The notes under the pieces are model-generated. The model was not told the origin of the DNA. It did no database searches and saw only the letters and a list, made by a program, of their open reading frames with translations. A stretch of 41,122 nt of DNA from assembly GCA_020722945.1 (NCBI GenBank), contig DYJV01000017.1, forward strand, positions 1 through 41,122. Direction: 5' to 3'. Numbering within the stretch: position 1 is the stretch's first letter; every line of letters starts with the position of its first letter. This DNA comes from Candidatus Methylomirabilis sp. (GTDB lineage: Bacteria; DYJV01). This document shows positions 1-8,537 of this stretch, one piece after another. A program made the position numbers and the translations under genes.

Positions 1-62
1 ATAAATCACCTGTTGTTGTTCTATTGAGGTATTATAAATATTTTGAAAACCTTAAAGCAAAC
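1..62. other. Window edge, no gene seen
   Basis: AT-rich sequence downstream of the RNase HI-like gene, which ends at 63 on the minus strand. I see no open reading frame, RNA gene or clear terminator here; the downstream neighbour lies outside the window. Confidence 0.5.
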
Positions 63-614
63 TCATGATTTTTCATCTATTGCTTCATTTGCAAGTTTAT
101 CGGCTAATTTATTACGCTCTCTTGGAATATGGGAGATAGTGAAGTTGTAGTTTTTAAGATAATTGTTGGCTTTACTGTAAAGCTCTTGTAATTTGCTATC
201 TCTAACTTTATAGACACCTTTTATCTGTTTAACAACAAGTTCAGAATCGAGGAAGATATTTATGACTTTACAATCAAATTTATTTAAAGATTCAAGTGCA
301 AAAATTAGAGCAAGATACTCAGCTTCATTGTTACTCTTGATACCAAGAAACTTTTTATCTTTAAAAATAATTGTATCATCTTCATCTAAAAATATAAACC
401 CTGCTCCTGCTTCTCCGGGATTATTACGGGATGCTCCGTCAGAAAAGATTTTAATAGATTTGTGCGACTTTTTTGGGGAATCAGCTGATATCTCTTTGAG
501 AAAATTGACTATTTCAGTTTTATCAGTAGATGGCTGCTCTTTAAAGAAAGTCAAATCATCAATATTGTCAATCAGAAAGTTTATAAAGTGGTTGATGTTA
601 GGCGATATTTTCAT
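63..614 (-). CDS. Ribonuclease HI family protein
   Basis: Likely degrades the RNA strand of RNA-DNA hybrids in the cytoplasm. The protein is 183 residues. An N-terminal extension of about 50 residues precedes an RNase H fold. All four acidic catalytic positions are visible: Asp59 in SDGASRNNPG, Glu98 in NNEAEYLAL, Asp123 in FLDSE and Asp172 in the RNKLADKLAN segment. The start overlaps the end of the zinc-ribbon gene by 17 bp, so the two are probably translated from one message. The arrangement resembles the short RNase HI/reverse-transcriptase-like family rather than E. coli RnhA with its basic protrusion. The role of the N-terminal extension is unknown; it has no hybrid-binding domain motif that I can recognise. 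Confidence 0.85.
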   Translation of the reverse strand: MKISPNINHFINFLIDNIDDLTFFKEQPSTDKTEIVNFLKEISADSPKKSHKSIKIFSDGASRNNPGEAGAGFIFLDEDDTIIFKDKKFLGIKSNNEAEYLALIFALESLNKFDCKVINIFLDSELVVKQIKGVYKVRDSKLQELYSKANNYLKNYNFTISHIPRERNKLADKLANEAIDEKS

Positions 615-1311
615 TCCATATCAAAATTCTCTGACAAGATGGACATTGAATAATCTTGGCACGTTTTCTTATTTCTATGACTAATTGTGGAGGTAACTTC
701 ATAAAGCAGCCCGAACATGTCCCTGAAGATATTAAGGTAACAGCAACACCATTTCTCTTGCTTCTGATCATGTCGTATTGCCTTAATATGTTTTTATCAA
801 TATCTTTGGCTATAACTTCCCTCTGGAGATTATTCTCCCCTATAATCTGATTGTATTGATTCATTTTTTCATCAGCATCTTTGAGAAAATTGTCAAATTC
901 ATCTTTAAACTGAGAGAAAGATTCTTTAATTTCGTTATACTCTTTACTTTTCTTTTCAAACTCCTCCATATTATTTATGGCATTGTCTTCTGCATCCTTT
1001 ATCTCTTTCTTTGCAACAGTAATCTCTTTCTGTGTTTCATTGAACTCTTTATATGTTTTTAACATATAGAGCTTCTCCTCTTTTCTTAATATGAGCTCCT
1101 TTTTGTTTTCGATATATGCTTCTCTTTCATCTCTCTCATTTTTTAGAACCTCTAACTTAATGGTAATATCCTCAAAAGCTTTCTCCTTTTCAGCAAAGAT
1201 ATCCCTTCTCTTGCTTATTTCTTGAGGAATCTTGGCTAACTCATTTTGATAATCATAAATTACCTTGTCAATCTTTTGAAGCTCCAGAAGAGAGTAAAAC
1301 ATTTTCTCCAT
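598..1311 (-). CDS. Coiled-coil protein with C-terminal C4 zinc ribbon (CT398/DUF164-like)
   Basis: The protein is 237 residues. Residues from about 10 to 180 are rich in Glu, Lys, Ile and Asn with heptad-like spacing, typical of a long antiparallel coiled coil. The C-terminus has two CxxC pairs, CSGC and CPSC, separated by about 24 residues, forming a probable zinc ribbon. This architecture matches the widespread bacterial C4-type zinc ribbon family related to chlamydial CT398. The family's molecular role is not well defined; nucleic-acid binding or an adaptor role has been suggested. The ATG at 1311 has a good ribosome binding site, AAGGAG. It sits between the Nif3-family gene and the RNase HI gene, a neighbourhood I recall seeing in other bacteria but did not check. 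Confidence 0.8.
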   Translation of the reverse strand: MEKMFYSLLELQKIDKVIYDYQNELAKIPQEISKRRDIFAEKEKAFEDITIKLEVLKNERDEREAYIENKKELILRKEEKLYMLKTYKEFNETQKEITVAKKEIKDAEDNAINNMEEFEKKSKEYNEIKESFSQFKDEFDNFLKDADEKMNQYNQIIGENNLQREVIAKDIDKNILRQYDMIRSKRNGVAVTLISSGTCSGCFMKLPPQLVIEIRKRAKIIQCPSCQRILIWNENIA

Positions 1312-1328
1312 TAAAATCTCCTTATATT

Positions 1329-2450
1329 TTATCTATATTTGAAAACATCTTTTTGGGGGAAAACAATTGTTTCTATCTGAAATTCTCTATCAAGAAGATC
1401 TTTTAGAAGCTCTGTAAAGATAATTTCAGAGTGAAAGTGTCCAATATCGATTACAGGAACAGAGCTATAAAAGGCATCAAACCCTTCATGATACTTCATA
1501 TCTCCTGTGATATAGATATCCACCCCCTCTTTTACTGCATCTTTGTAGAAACTCATCCCACTTCCGGGACAAACAGCAATTTTCTTAACCTTTAAATTTT
1601 CGTTACACTTTGTAAATTTTACCATATCAATAGAAAATTTCTCTTTTAGAGTAGTTATAAACTGCTCCAAAGAGATATCTCCTTCTAAATGACCTATCCT
1701 TCCAAAGCCTCCAATAAAAGCCCCCTTAACATTCATAGGATAAATATCTATCACTGGCTCCTGATAAGGGTGGAGATCTTTGAGCTTGTTTATAAGTTTG
1801 TTAAGATCATTATCATTGACAGTAATCTCTGTTCTAAACTCCTCAATGCGGTTGAGTCTCCCTTTTTCACCTAAAAAAGGCTCTGAATCTGGAAGAGGAT
1901 AAAATGTCCCTATACCCTCTGTAAAGAAGCTGCACGCTTTATAATCACCAATAACAGCAACACTCTCTTTTTCAAAAAAGGTTAGGAATTTTTCAATAAA
2001 ATCTTTTGGAATGAATGTAACTACCTTAAACAATTTCTTAAATGAATTTACAGTAAAAGGGGTAATTTTTGATGCACCAAGTTTTTTAAGAAAAAAATCT
2101 GCAAGTCCATCAACTGCTTTATCAACATTTGTATGGAAAGAGAAAATATTAATATCATTTTTTATAGCTTTTATTACGATATTATCAATAAATCTGGTAT
2201 AATTGATAGATTGTAGAGGTTTAAAGATAAGTGGATGGTGCGAAATTATGATATTAGCGTTAGACTTCACTGCAAAATCAACTACCTCTTCTGTAATATC
2301 GAGAGAAATTAATATTTTTGAAATAGGGGAGTTGTTAATAATAATCTGGCTTCCAGAATTATCCCAATCCTCTTGAAGAGAGAGAGCAAAGTATTGATTG
2401 ATCTTTTTTATTATTGTTTCAACATTCATAGAGTAAGTGATGTGGTGCAT
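1329..2450 (-). CDS. Nif3-family dinuclear metal protein (YqfO/YbgI type)
   Basis: Nif3-like proteins form hexameric toroids with a two-metal site; they are often annotated as GTP cyclohydrolase I type 2, but their true substrate is uncertain. The 373 residues are longer than YbgI (about 250), which fits the long subfamily with a PII-like domain inserted in the middle. Metal-site motifs are visible: ISHHPLIF and SFHTNVD in the N-terminal half, and GHFHSE followed by the conserved acidic residue near the C-terminus. Two ATG starts are possible. The one at 2450 has AAGGTG at reasonable spacing. The one at 2429 (MNVETI) matches the usual family N-terminus but has no visible ribosome binding site. 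I keep 2450 with reservation because a terminator-like hairpin ends right before it. Confidence 0.85.
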   Translation of the reverse strand: MHHITYSMNVETIIKKINQYFALSLQEDWDNSGSQIIINNSPISKILISLDITEEVVDFAVKSNANIIISHHPLIFKPLQSINYTRFIDNIVIKAIKNDINIFSFHTNVDKAVDGLADFFLKKLGASKITPFTVNSFKKLFKVVTFIPKDFIEKFLTFFEKESVAVIGDYKACSFFTEGIGTFYPLPDSEPFLGEKGRLNRIEEFRTEITVNDNDLNKLINKLKDLHPYQEPVIDIYPMNVKGAFIGGFGRIGHLEGDISLEQFITTLKEKFSIDMVKFTKCNENLKVKKIAVCPGSGMSFYKDAVKEGVDIYITGDMKYHEGFDAFYSSVPVIDIGHFHSEIIFTELLKDLLDREFQIETIVFPQKDVFKYR

Positions 2451-2476
2451 AAAAAAAGCACCTTTTAGTAAGGTGC
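2451..2476 (-). terminator. Terminator-like hairpin between tRNA and Nif3-family gene
   Basis: Reading the minus strand, GCACCTT, a 5-nt loop and AAGGTGC form a perfect 7-bp stem (2476-2458), followed directly by seven T (2457-2451). This has the form of an intrinsic terminator for the era-tRNA transcript. Its 3' arm also contains the AAGGTG that would be the ribosome binding site of the Nif3-family gene, whose first ATG is at 2450. Confidence 0.65.
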
Positions 2477-2579
2477 ATTTTATTTATATGGGATATTGAA
2501 ATATTTTAAAAATATGTTGGTTAATTGGTGTATTAGGGTCATTGCTCCACTTTAGACATAAATAAACATATAGTAAAAA

Positions 2580-2652
2580 TGGGCCCACTAGGATTTGAAC
2601 CTAGGACCTACCGGTTATGAGCCGGTGGCTCTACCAACTGAGCTATAGGCCC
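2580..2652 (-). tRNA. tRNA with anticodon CAU, probably tRNA-Ile2
   Basis: The minus strand folds into a complete cloverleaf of 73 nt: acceptor stem GGGCCTA with TGGGCCC, D stem GCTC/GAGC, anticodon stem ACCGG/CCGGT with loop CTCATAA, T stem CTAGG/CCTAG with loop TTCAAAT, and discriminator A. No 3' CCA is encoded. Anticodon CAU is shared by elongator Met, initiator Met and Ile2. It is not an initiator, because the first pair is a normal G-C and the anticodon stem lacks the three G-C pairs next to the loop. C4-G69 and C5-G68 in the acceptor stem are known TilS determinants of tRNA-Ile2 in E. coli, so Ile2 (lysidine-modified, reading AUA) is favoured over elongator Met. Confidence 0.9.
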
Positions 2653-2698
2653 CATTGTAAAACAGAAGAACAGTATGTAAAAAATTATTTAAATTTTG

Positions 2699-3592
2699 TC
2701 AAGTAATTTTTGAAGAAATTACATCTTGAACTATATCAGAATCTTTTGTCCAATTATCAACAACTTTTACAAAAAGCTCAAGATATATCTTTTTATTGAG
2801 AAATTTCTCAATATCTTTTCTTGCAGCTATACCTATTTTTTTTATCATATCTCCATTTTTACCAACTAATATACTCTTTTGTGAACTCTTTTCGACTATG
2901 ATAGTAGCACCAATTTTTGATAATTTGTCAAACTCCTGAAAATAATCAATAGTAACAGCAACAGAGTATGGAATCTCTTCATGAGTGAGATTAAACACCT
3001 TTTCTCGTATCATTTCAGAGACGATAAATTTCTCACTATCAGGGGAAATTATATCATCAGGATAATATTGTGGTCCACAGGGGAGATATTTTAAGATAAT
3101 ATTTACAATATTTTCAAGATTTTGGAGTTTTTTGAGAGAGATAGGGATGATCTCATCAAACACTCCAAGTGAATTATACTTTTCGATGAGTGGTAGAAGC
3201 TCCTCTTTCTTTATTAGATCAACTTTATTAATAAGGAGAATAGCATTAGATATTTTATTCTGTTTTAAATAATTTTTATCTTTCTCAAAATTATTTTTAT
3301 CAACATCCGTAACATAAACAACAAGATTGTTATCAGATATAACTGACTGTGTCTGAGCCATCATTATTCTATTCATCTGTTTTTTAGGATTGTGAAGTCC
3401 CGGAGTATCAAGCAGAACAATCTGAGCATCTTCCATGTTTAGGATACCTGTTATTGTGTATCTTGTGGTTTGTGGCTTAGATGAAACAATAGATATCTTT
3501 TCACCTAAAAGAAAATTTAGAAGGGTAGATTTGCCAACATTTGCCCTTCCTAAAATAGCAACAAAACCTGATTTAAAATTTTTACTCTCCAT
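2699..3592 (-). CDS. era: GTPase Era
   Basis: Era is an essential GTPase that binds the 3' end of 16S rRNA and acts in 30S subunit maturation. The product is 297 residues from the ATG at 3592, the usual Era length. Visible motifs are the P-loop GRANVGKST, switch II DTPGLH, NKVD for guanine specificity, and a C-terminal KH domain with the GKNGDMIKKIG loop. An upstream in-frame start would add 33 residues inside cobM and is not supported. The chosen start is five bases after the cobM stop, with AGGGA upstream. A tRNA gene follows 46 bases downstream on the same strand. Confidence 0.95.
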   Translation of the reverse strand: MESKNFKSGFVAILGRANVGKSTLLNFLLGEKISIVSSKPQTTRYTITGILNMEDAQIVLLDTPGLHNPKKQMNRIMMAQTQSVISDNNLVVYVTDVDKNNFEKDKNYLKQNKISNAILLINKVDLIKKEELLPLIEKYNSLGVFDEIIPISLKKLQNLENIVNIILKYLPCGPQYYPDDIISPDSEKFIVSEMIREKVFNLTHEEIPYSVAVTIDYFQEFDKLSKIGATIIVEKSSQKSILVGKNGDMIKKIGIAARKDIEKFLNKKIYLELFVKVVDNWTKDSDIVQDVISSKIT

Positions 3593-3596
3593 AAAA

Positions 3597-4370
3597 TTAG
3601 TCCCTAAACTCTGTTTTGAAATTTTTATCATAAAGCTTTGATTTAATGAGAGATTCAAAGTTCCTATTTTTTCTGTTAAAAACATCTCCAACCATTATAA
3701 GAGCAGTTTTGGATATTTTGTTATTTTTGACAGTTTCGCACATCTTGCTCACATTAGTGTAAAATATCTCTTCGTCCGACCATGAAACCCTCTTTGCAAT
3801 TACAACAGGGGTATCGTGGGTGTATTCACCTTTAAGCAGACTATCCCTAACCTCATCTATCATAGATACACTAAGGAAGATAATTAAGGTGCAGCCTATT
3901 TTTGCTATATTTTCAAGATTCTCTTGTGGTGGGACAGGTGTTCTTCCCTCTAATCTTGTAAAAATAACTGTTTGAGAAATCTCTGGTAGGGTAAGCTCAC
4001 TTTTAGATGCTGCTGCTGCTGCAAAAGCTGAGGAAACTCCGGGGATTATTTCAAAATCGATACCATTTGCTTCAAGAAATGTAATCTGCTCCAATATTGC
4101 ACCATATAGTGAAGGATCCCCTGTATGGACACGTGCTACAATCTTTTTTTGCAAGAAAGATTGATAGATTAGGTCTGTGACCTGATGAAGATTCATTACT
4201 GCACTATTGTATATTTCTACATTTTCACTCTTGCAGTAAGATAAAATTTCTTGATTTACCAGAGAACCTGTATATATAACTACATCGGCAATAGATAGAA
4301 TCTTTGCCCCTTTGATAGTAATAAGTTCTTTATCACCGGGTCCTGCTCCTATAAAGTAAACATATTTCAT
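3597..4370 (-). CDS. cobM: Precorrin-4 / cobalt-precorrin-4 C11-methyltransferase
   Basis: This SAM-dependent enzyme methylates C11 of the corrin ring precursor in cobalamin synthesis (CobM aerobic, CbiF anaerobic naming). The 257-residue protein has the tetrapyrrole methylase signatures: YFIGAGPGD at the N-terminus, the central HTGDPSLYGA loop, the IPGVSS segment and the TRLEGRTP motif typical of the CobM/CbiF branch. An anaerobe would normally use the cobalt-early route, so CbiF may be the better name. It is separated from any other corrin gene in this window and is wedged between mreB (6 bp away) and era (4 bp away). No clear ribosome binding site precedes the ATG, which suggests coupling to mreB translation. 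It contributes to B12, the cofactor of the mutase encoded at 22300-24361. Confidence 0.9.
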   Translation of the reverse strand: MKYVYFIGAGPGDKELITIKGAKILSIADVVIYTGSLVNQEILSYCKSENVEIYNSAVMNLHQVTDLIYQSFLQKKIVARVHTGDPSLYGAILEQITFLEANGIDFEIIPGVSSAFAAAAASKSELTLPEISQTVIFTRLEGRTPVPPQENLENIAKIGCTLIIFLSVSMIDEVRDSLLKGEYTHDTPVVIAKRVSWSDEEIFYTNVSKMCETVKNNKISKTALIMVGDVFNRKNRNFESLIKSKLYDKNFKTEFRD

Positions 4371-4376
4371 TTAATA

Positions 4377-5399
4377 TTAGTTGATAAATACACTTTTGAA
4401 TTTTTTGTAATTTTCCATAGCTATTCCTGTCCCTTTTGCAACATCAGTAAGTGGACTTTCGGTAACTTGAACTTTAAGACCTGTTTCGTGGGTGATTAAT
4501 TTGTCAAGACCTCTTATCAAAGCTCCACCCCCTGACAAAAATATCCCTCTGTCAAGAATATCTGCTGATAGTTCTGGAGGGGTTTTTTCAAGTGCTCTTT
4601 TAACTGAGTTTACAATTTCTCTGACCGGTTCGCTCAAAGCTTCTCTTATATCAACACTTGTAACATTTATATTTTTGGGTATACCTGAAACAATATCTCT
4701 ACCGGCTACATCACAGCTAAGCTCCTCTTCAAGAGGGAAAGCACTTCCAATTGCCATTTTGACTCGTTCTGCACTATTTTCACCAATGATTAGGTTGTGA
4801 TTTTTTTTGAAGTATTCCATAATAGATTCATTGCCTTCATCACCAGCAACTCTGACAGATTCACTATATGCAACAGAAGAGAGACTGATAACTGCAACTT
4901 CCGTGGTGCCGCCGCCAATGTCAACTATCATATTCCCTGTAGGTTCTGATATATCAAGGTTAGCTCCTATTGATGCAGCCATAGGCTCTTCTATAAGTAA
5001 TACCTCTCTGCCGCCAGCTTGAATTGCGGAATCAATAACGGCTTTCTTCTCAACCTGAGTAATTCCAGCAGGAACACATACTGCTATTCTTGGTTTAATA
5101 ATTCTCTTATTTTTCAATACTTTACTTATAAAAAATCTAATCATCTCCTTTGTAGTATCAAAATCTGAGATTACACCGTCTTTTAGGGGTCTAATAGATT
5201 CAAGTCCAGGAGGAGTTTTCCCCATCATTTTTTTGGCTGCATCTCCTACATAAACAACTCGCTTGCTGCTTTTATCGTAAACAACAACAGATGGCTCATT
5301 TAGGACAATACCTTCACCTTTAACATAAAAAAGGGTATTTGCTGTTCCAAGGTCTATAGCTATATCTTTAGATAAAAAATTTAATAATTTTGAGAACAT
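4377..5399 (-). CDS. mreB: Rod shape-determining protein MreB
   Basis: MreB is the bacterial actin that organises lateral cell wall synthesis along the inner membrane. The 340-residue protein has the actin-fold nucleotide motifs: IAIDLGTANT (phosphate 1), VDIGGGTTEVAVIS (phosphate 2) and LSGGGALIRGLD (adenosine). The short N-terminal stretch MFSKLLNFL before the fold is the hydrophobic or amphipathic membrane anchor seen in Gram-negative MreB. The ATG at 5399 is preferred over an in-frame TTG four codons upstream because GGAG sits at correct spacing before it. No mreC or mreD follows, which is unusual for a canonical mre operon. The gene starts two bases after the stop of the GAF-domain gene, so the two are coupled. 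Confidence 0.95.
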   Translation of the reverse strand: MFSKLLNFLSKDIAIDLGTANTLFYVKGEGIVLNEPSVVVYDKSSKRVVYVGDAAKKMMGKTPPGLESIRPLKDGVISDFDTTKEMIRFFISKVLKNKRIIKPRIAVCVPAGITQVEKKAVIDSAIQAGGREVLLIEEPMAASIGANLDISEPTGNMIVDIGGGTTEVAVISLSSVAYSESVRVAGDEGNESIMEYFKKNHNLIIGENSAERVKMAIGSAFPLEEELSCDVAGRDIVSGIPKNINVTSVDIREALSEPVREIVNSVKRALEKTPPELSADILDRGIFLSGGGALIRGLDKLITHETGLKVQVTESPLTDVAKGTGIAMENYKKFKSVFIN

Positions 5400-5401
5400 T
5401 A

Positions 5402-6775
5402 TCAACTCCAATTAAAATTTTTGATTATATCTAATTTATGGTTTTTGACAGAATTAAATATTGTTACTTGAAATTGGAGACGCATCTCCTCACCATCTAC
5501 AACAATTACTCTATTTTCAAAGCTTTTTTCTATAAGTCCCTTTTTTCTTTCAACACTATTTAGATAACTATGAGAATATAGAAGAGCAAATTGGGTAATT
5601 GATAAAAGTGCTCCAATAGTATTCTCTTCTATGGTTGAATCTAAAGCTGTTTTTACTATTCTAAAACATTTTAAGATATTTTGCAAAGGAAATTTGTTTA
5701 CTAAAGAAGAAAAATTTTTAAGTTTAAAAATTACTACCCCATAGTGGGAAAATTTATCTTTTGTAAGATAATTATAAAAAAAATGTTCACGGTAAAATCC
5801 TGATGAGGGTTCTGTTTTAACTAAAAGATTCATCTGGTCAGTTGCTATAATTTGATAAGAGATCATATAGAGCAGGTCATACAAATAAATGAAGAGCTGA
5901 TTGTAGTTATATACAGTTTTCATATTAAAAAATATAAAAATTCCAATTAGTTCGTTAGCATGAATTAGGGGGAAATATAGAAAATTCTTGATCTTATCTT
6001 TTAGGATGCTCTCATTTTCAGCAAAAATATTTAGGGTAGAGTCAATATCCTCAATAAATTTGGGGTGTTTTACTTTGTTGTTAAGGTATGTTCCAACAAT
6101 GGTGTCATCTTTTTTTAATACCTTATCTTTTAACCCCTCTATATCTTTAAAATTTGTGGCAACAATCCTGAATGTCTCATCATATTCATTAAAAATAAGA
6201 GCACCAAAATCAAAATTTATAAACTCAGAGAGTATATCAATTATTTTGGTTGAATTATGATAATCTACCGAAATAGAGTGAAGTTTAGATTTTATGGTTT
6301 TGGAGATATTCCCATAATCAATAATATTTTTAATGTCTTTGGCAGCTTCCCTTATCTTGACTATTTTGTGAATCATTTGAGCAGAATGGTATAGGAGCTT
6401 CTGCTGTTTCTCAGGGAGTGTATAACTTTTTTTGGTGTCAATGTAGAGCAATCCGTCAAAATTCCCTACTGGAACAGCAAAAAGAGTCTTGATCTCCTCT
6501 TTTTTCTTATAAATATCAAAAAAAACTTTATATTCAAAATCATTATCATCTTTAATAGATATAGGTTTTTTAAGGTTGCTGAGCCATACCTTGAGGCTTT
6601 TGCCGATATTTATACCAAAATTATGATTTATTGAGTTACTTAGTGAGTAGAAAGAGGAGAGCTTTAAAATATTTGATTGGTTGTCAAATTCGTAAAAAGC
6701 AGTAGTAAAGCTTTCAAATATATTTGAAATAAGTGAAATAAGCTCATCAATCTCTTTATTTATTTTAATTGCCAC
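5402..6775 (-). CDS. GAF-domain protein with degenerate GGDEF-like C-terminus
   Basis: The protein is 457 residues, has no signal peptide and is probably cytoplasmic. Residues about 10-150 and 165-320 look like two GAF-type sensor domains: alternating strands and helices with motifs such as LFAVPVGNFDGLLYIDT and FLYFPLIHANELIGIFIFF. Residues about 325-455 resemble a diguanylate cyclase fold (YGVVIFKLKNFSSLVNKF, later LLSITQFALLYSH), but the GGDEF signature is replaced by SITQF, so no cyclase activity is expected. Translation starts at a GTG that overlaps the end of the PmbA-like gene by 11 bp, and the stop lies two bases before mreB. The coupling suggests a cytosolic sensor linked to MreB expression or function, but this is inference; I do not recognise a named family. 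Confidence 0.6.
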   Translation of the reverse strand: MAIKINKEIDELISLISNIFESFTTAFYEFDNQSNILKLSSFYSLSNSINHNFGINIGKSLKVWLSNLKKPISIKDDNDFEYKVFFDIYKKKEEIKTLFAVPVGNFDGLLYIDTKKSYTLPEKQQKLLYHSAQMIHKIVKIREAAKDIKNIIDYGNISKTIKSKLHSISVDYHNSTKIIDILSEFINFDFGALIFNEYDETFRIVATNFKDIEGLKDKVLKKDDTIVGTYLNNKVKHPKFIEDIDSTLNIFAENESILKDKIKNFLYFPLIHANELIGIFIFFNMKTVYNYNQLFIYLYDLLYMISYQIIATDQMNLLVKTEPSSGFYREHFFYNYLTKDKFSHYGVVIFKLKNFSSLVNKFPLQNILKCFRIVKTALDSTIEENTIGALLSITQFALLYSHSYLNSVERKKGLIEKSFENRVIVVDGEEMRLQFQVTIFNSVKNHKLDIIKNFNWS

Positions 6776-8111
6776 TTATCCCCAACCCATCCACCATAAT
6801 TGATGGTGAAACAACACTTCCATTTACTTTTGTATCATTAAAAACTGATACACAATTTTTTAGAATGTCTTTGATACTCCCTGAAACAACAAACTCTTTT
6901 ATTGGATATGTAAGCTCTCCATTCTCTATCATTATCCCTTCACCTCCAAGTGAGAACTCCCCTGATATAGTATCAGCAAGGTGCAATCCCATAATATTTG
7001 TAAGGAGAATCCCTTTATGAAGAGATTTGATGCTCTGTTTGAGATCATCGTTACCTTCTTTGAGGATAAAGTTACTATATGTGGTAATTGGTAAAGTTTT
7101 GAAACTTGTATAAAAAGCATTCCCTGAGTAATTGGTCTTATGTTTCTTTGAGTAGTATAAATTGTATAAAAAAGAGTTTAATTCACCAGATTTTATAAGG
7201 TATTTGGGGGATGTTGGTGTCCCTTCATCGTCAAATGGTGCTGAAGAGATATACCTTACATCAGAAGCGTCGTCAATTAGAGTTATCTTGTTGGCTGCAA
7301 TCTTATCACCTATTTTTGATTTAAAGAACATAGATTTGCTCTTTTCAATGTTTTCTGCATAAAATGATGGTGCAATAATAGTAAGTATCTCGCCTACAAG
7401 CTCATTTTCGATAATTACAGGGCATTTGAGACTCTTTGCTTTATGAGGATTAAGCATCCTTACAGCTTTGTATCCTGCATTATCAGATAAAAAATTTATA
7501 TTGTCGATATTGATACACTTTTTGGAAATGAAATTTTCGTAACCGACCATACTGCTCTCATTATCTTTTGCAACAGTAGTTACACCTGCACCGCAATAAT
7601 TGGTCTTGTAATTTTTGCTGATATTATTTGAATTTAGATATGAAACTTCAATTTCACCATTAAAACAGCCTGAATCTTTGACATTTTGTATCCTTTTATC
7701 GTATTTTAAAGCTCTCTCCTCTATCATACAAGCAATCTCAAATTTCTTTTGAGTGGTAAGAGATGATATATTGTCATCGTATAAATTTGGAATAGAGTTA
7801 TCAATATCTAAATATTTAAATTCATTGTTGTAAAAGGAGTGTAACGGATCGGGTGATACAAAATTTGAATAGTTGAGAGCATCAATTAGAAGTTTATCAA
7901 AATGTTCTGAATTGTCAGTGAAATAAGTGAAACCTACTTTAGAGTCTTTTAGTAATCTAACGGAGTAAACAGATTCAGATGAACTTTTAAAATCTTCACT
8001 CCTCCCATTTTTGACTGTGATAGAGTTTTTGGAAGTCCTTTTGCCTATTATTTCGTAGGCGTCTATATTTAAAGATTTAAGTTTATCTATGATAGTATCA
8101 AATGTTATCAT
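6765..8111 (-). CDS. pmbA: TldD/PmbA family protein, PmbA (TldE)-like
   Basis: TldD and PmbA (TldE) form a heterodimeric metalloprotease that unwinds and cleaves peptides, known from microcin B17 maturation and CcdA turnover. The 448-residue protein matches the family's usual length. It has the N-terminal pattern in which ITVKNGRSEDF is followed by YSVRLLKDSKVGFTYF, the central PVIIENELVGEIL segment, and the C-terminal SGEFSLGGEGIMIENGELTYPIKEFVVSGS block. I see no HExxxH zinc motif, so this is the PmbA/TldE partner rather than the catalytic TldD. No tldD lies next to it in this window. The start has AAAGGTG upstream and faces a 506-bp divergent region. Confidence 0.85.
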   Translation of the reverse strand: MITFDTIIDKLKSLNIDAYEIIGKRTSKNSITVKNGRSEDFKSSSESVYSVRLLKDSKVGFTYFTDNSEHFDKLLIDALNYSNFVSPDPLHSFYNNEFKYLDIDNSIPNLYDDNISSLTTQKKFEIACMIEERALKYDKRIQNVKDSGCFNGEIEVSYLNSNNISKNYKTNYCGAGVTTVAKDNESSMVGYENFISKKCINIDNINFLSDNAGYKAVRMLNPHKAKSLKCPVIIENELVGEILTIIAPSFYAENIEKSKSMFFKSKIGDKIAANKITLIDDASDVRYISSAPFDDEGTPTSPKYLIKSGELNSFLYNLYYSKKHKTNYSGNAFYTSFKTLPITTYSNFILKEGNDDLKQSIKSLHKGILLTNIMGLHLADTISGEFSLGGEGIMIENGELTYPIKEFVVSGSIKDILKNCVSVFNDTKVNGSVVSPSIMVDGLGISGN

Positions 8112-8411
8112 TCTAACACCTTTTAGAATTAGATATTTTAAATATGGCTCAATATTGCTGAAATGTAAAAACTTTTTATATTTTGAAAAATATAAAAAAT
8201 ATTTTATCGAAAAATGAATATTCTAAAATAAACTGTATTGTCAAGATAAAATTTTATATTTAAAAATTGCTACCACTCTTTTAAATAAAATTTTATTTAA
8301 CTTTGTTTCTCAAAAAACTTTTTTGAAATTGTAAATTTGCCAAAAAAGTTGACCCAATTTTTTTTAATTTATGGGAGCAATTTACTCTGAAATTCGGGAT
8401 AAATTATACTT

Positions 8412-8430
8412 TGAAAGTAAGACTTTCAAT
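8412..8430. promoter_or_regulatory. Inverted repeat TTGAAAGT-AAG-ACTTTCAA
   Basis: Perfect 8-bp arms around a 3-nt spacer, lying in the divergent region and 12 bases before a TATAAT (8442-8447). It is not followed by a T run, so it looks more like a protein-binding palindrome than a terminator. The binding protein is unknown. Confidence 0.35.
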
Positions 8431-8537
8431 TTCTCTTGTCTATAATGTTTTATTTTTAGAAATATAGTTATTGTAATAGATATTATTTCAATATCATTTT
8501 TTAATATTAAAATAATCCCCACCTTTATCCTTTTCTC

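Noticed and set aside
3593-3691. Longer N-terminus for Era
   Set aside because: It overlaps the end of cobM, and the 33 extra residues do not belong to the Era family; ATG 3592 gives the standard length.
5402-6775. Active diguanylate cyclase
   Set aside because: The signature GGDEF is replaced by SITQF and other catalytic positions are not recognisable, so cyclase activity is not credible.
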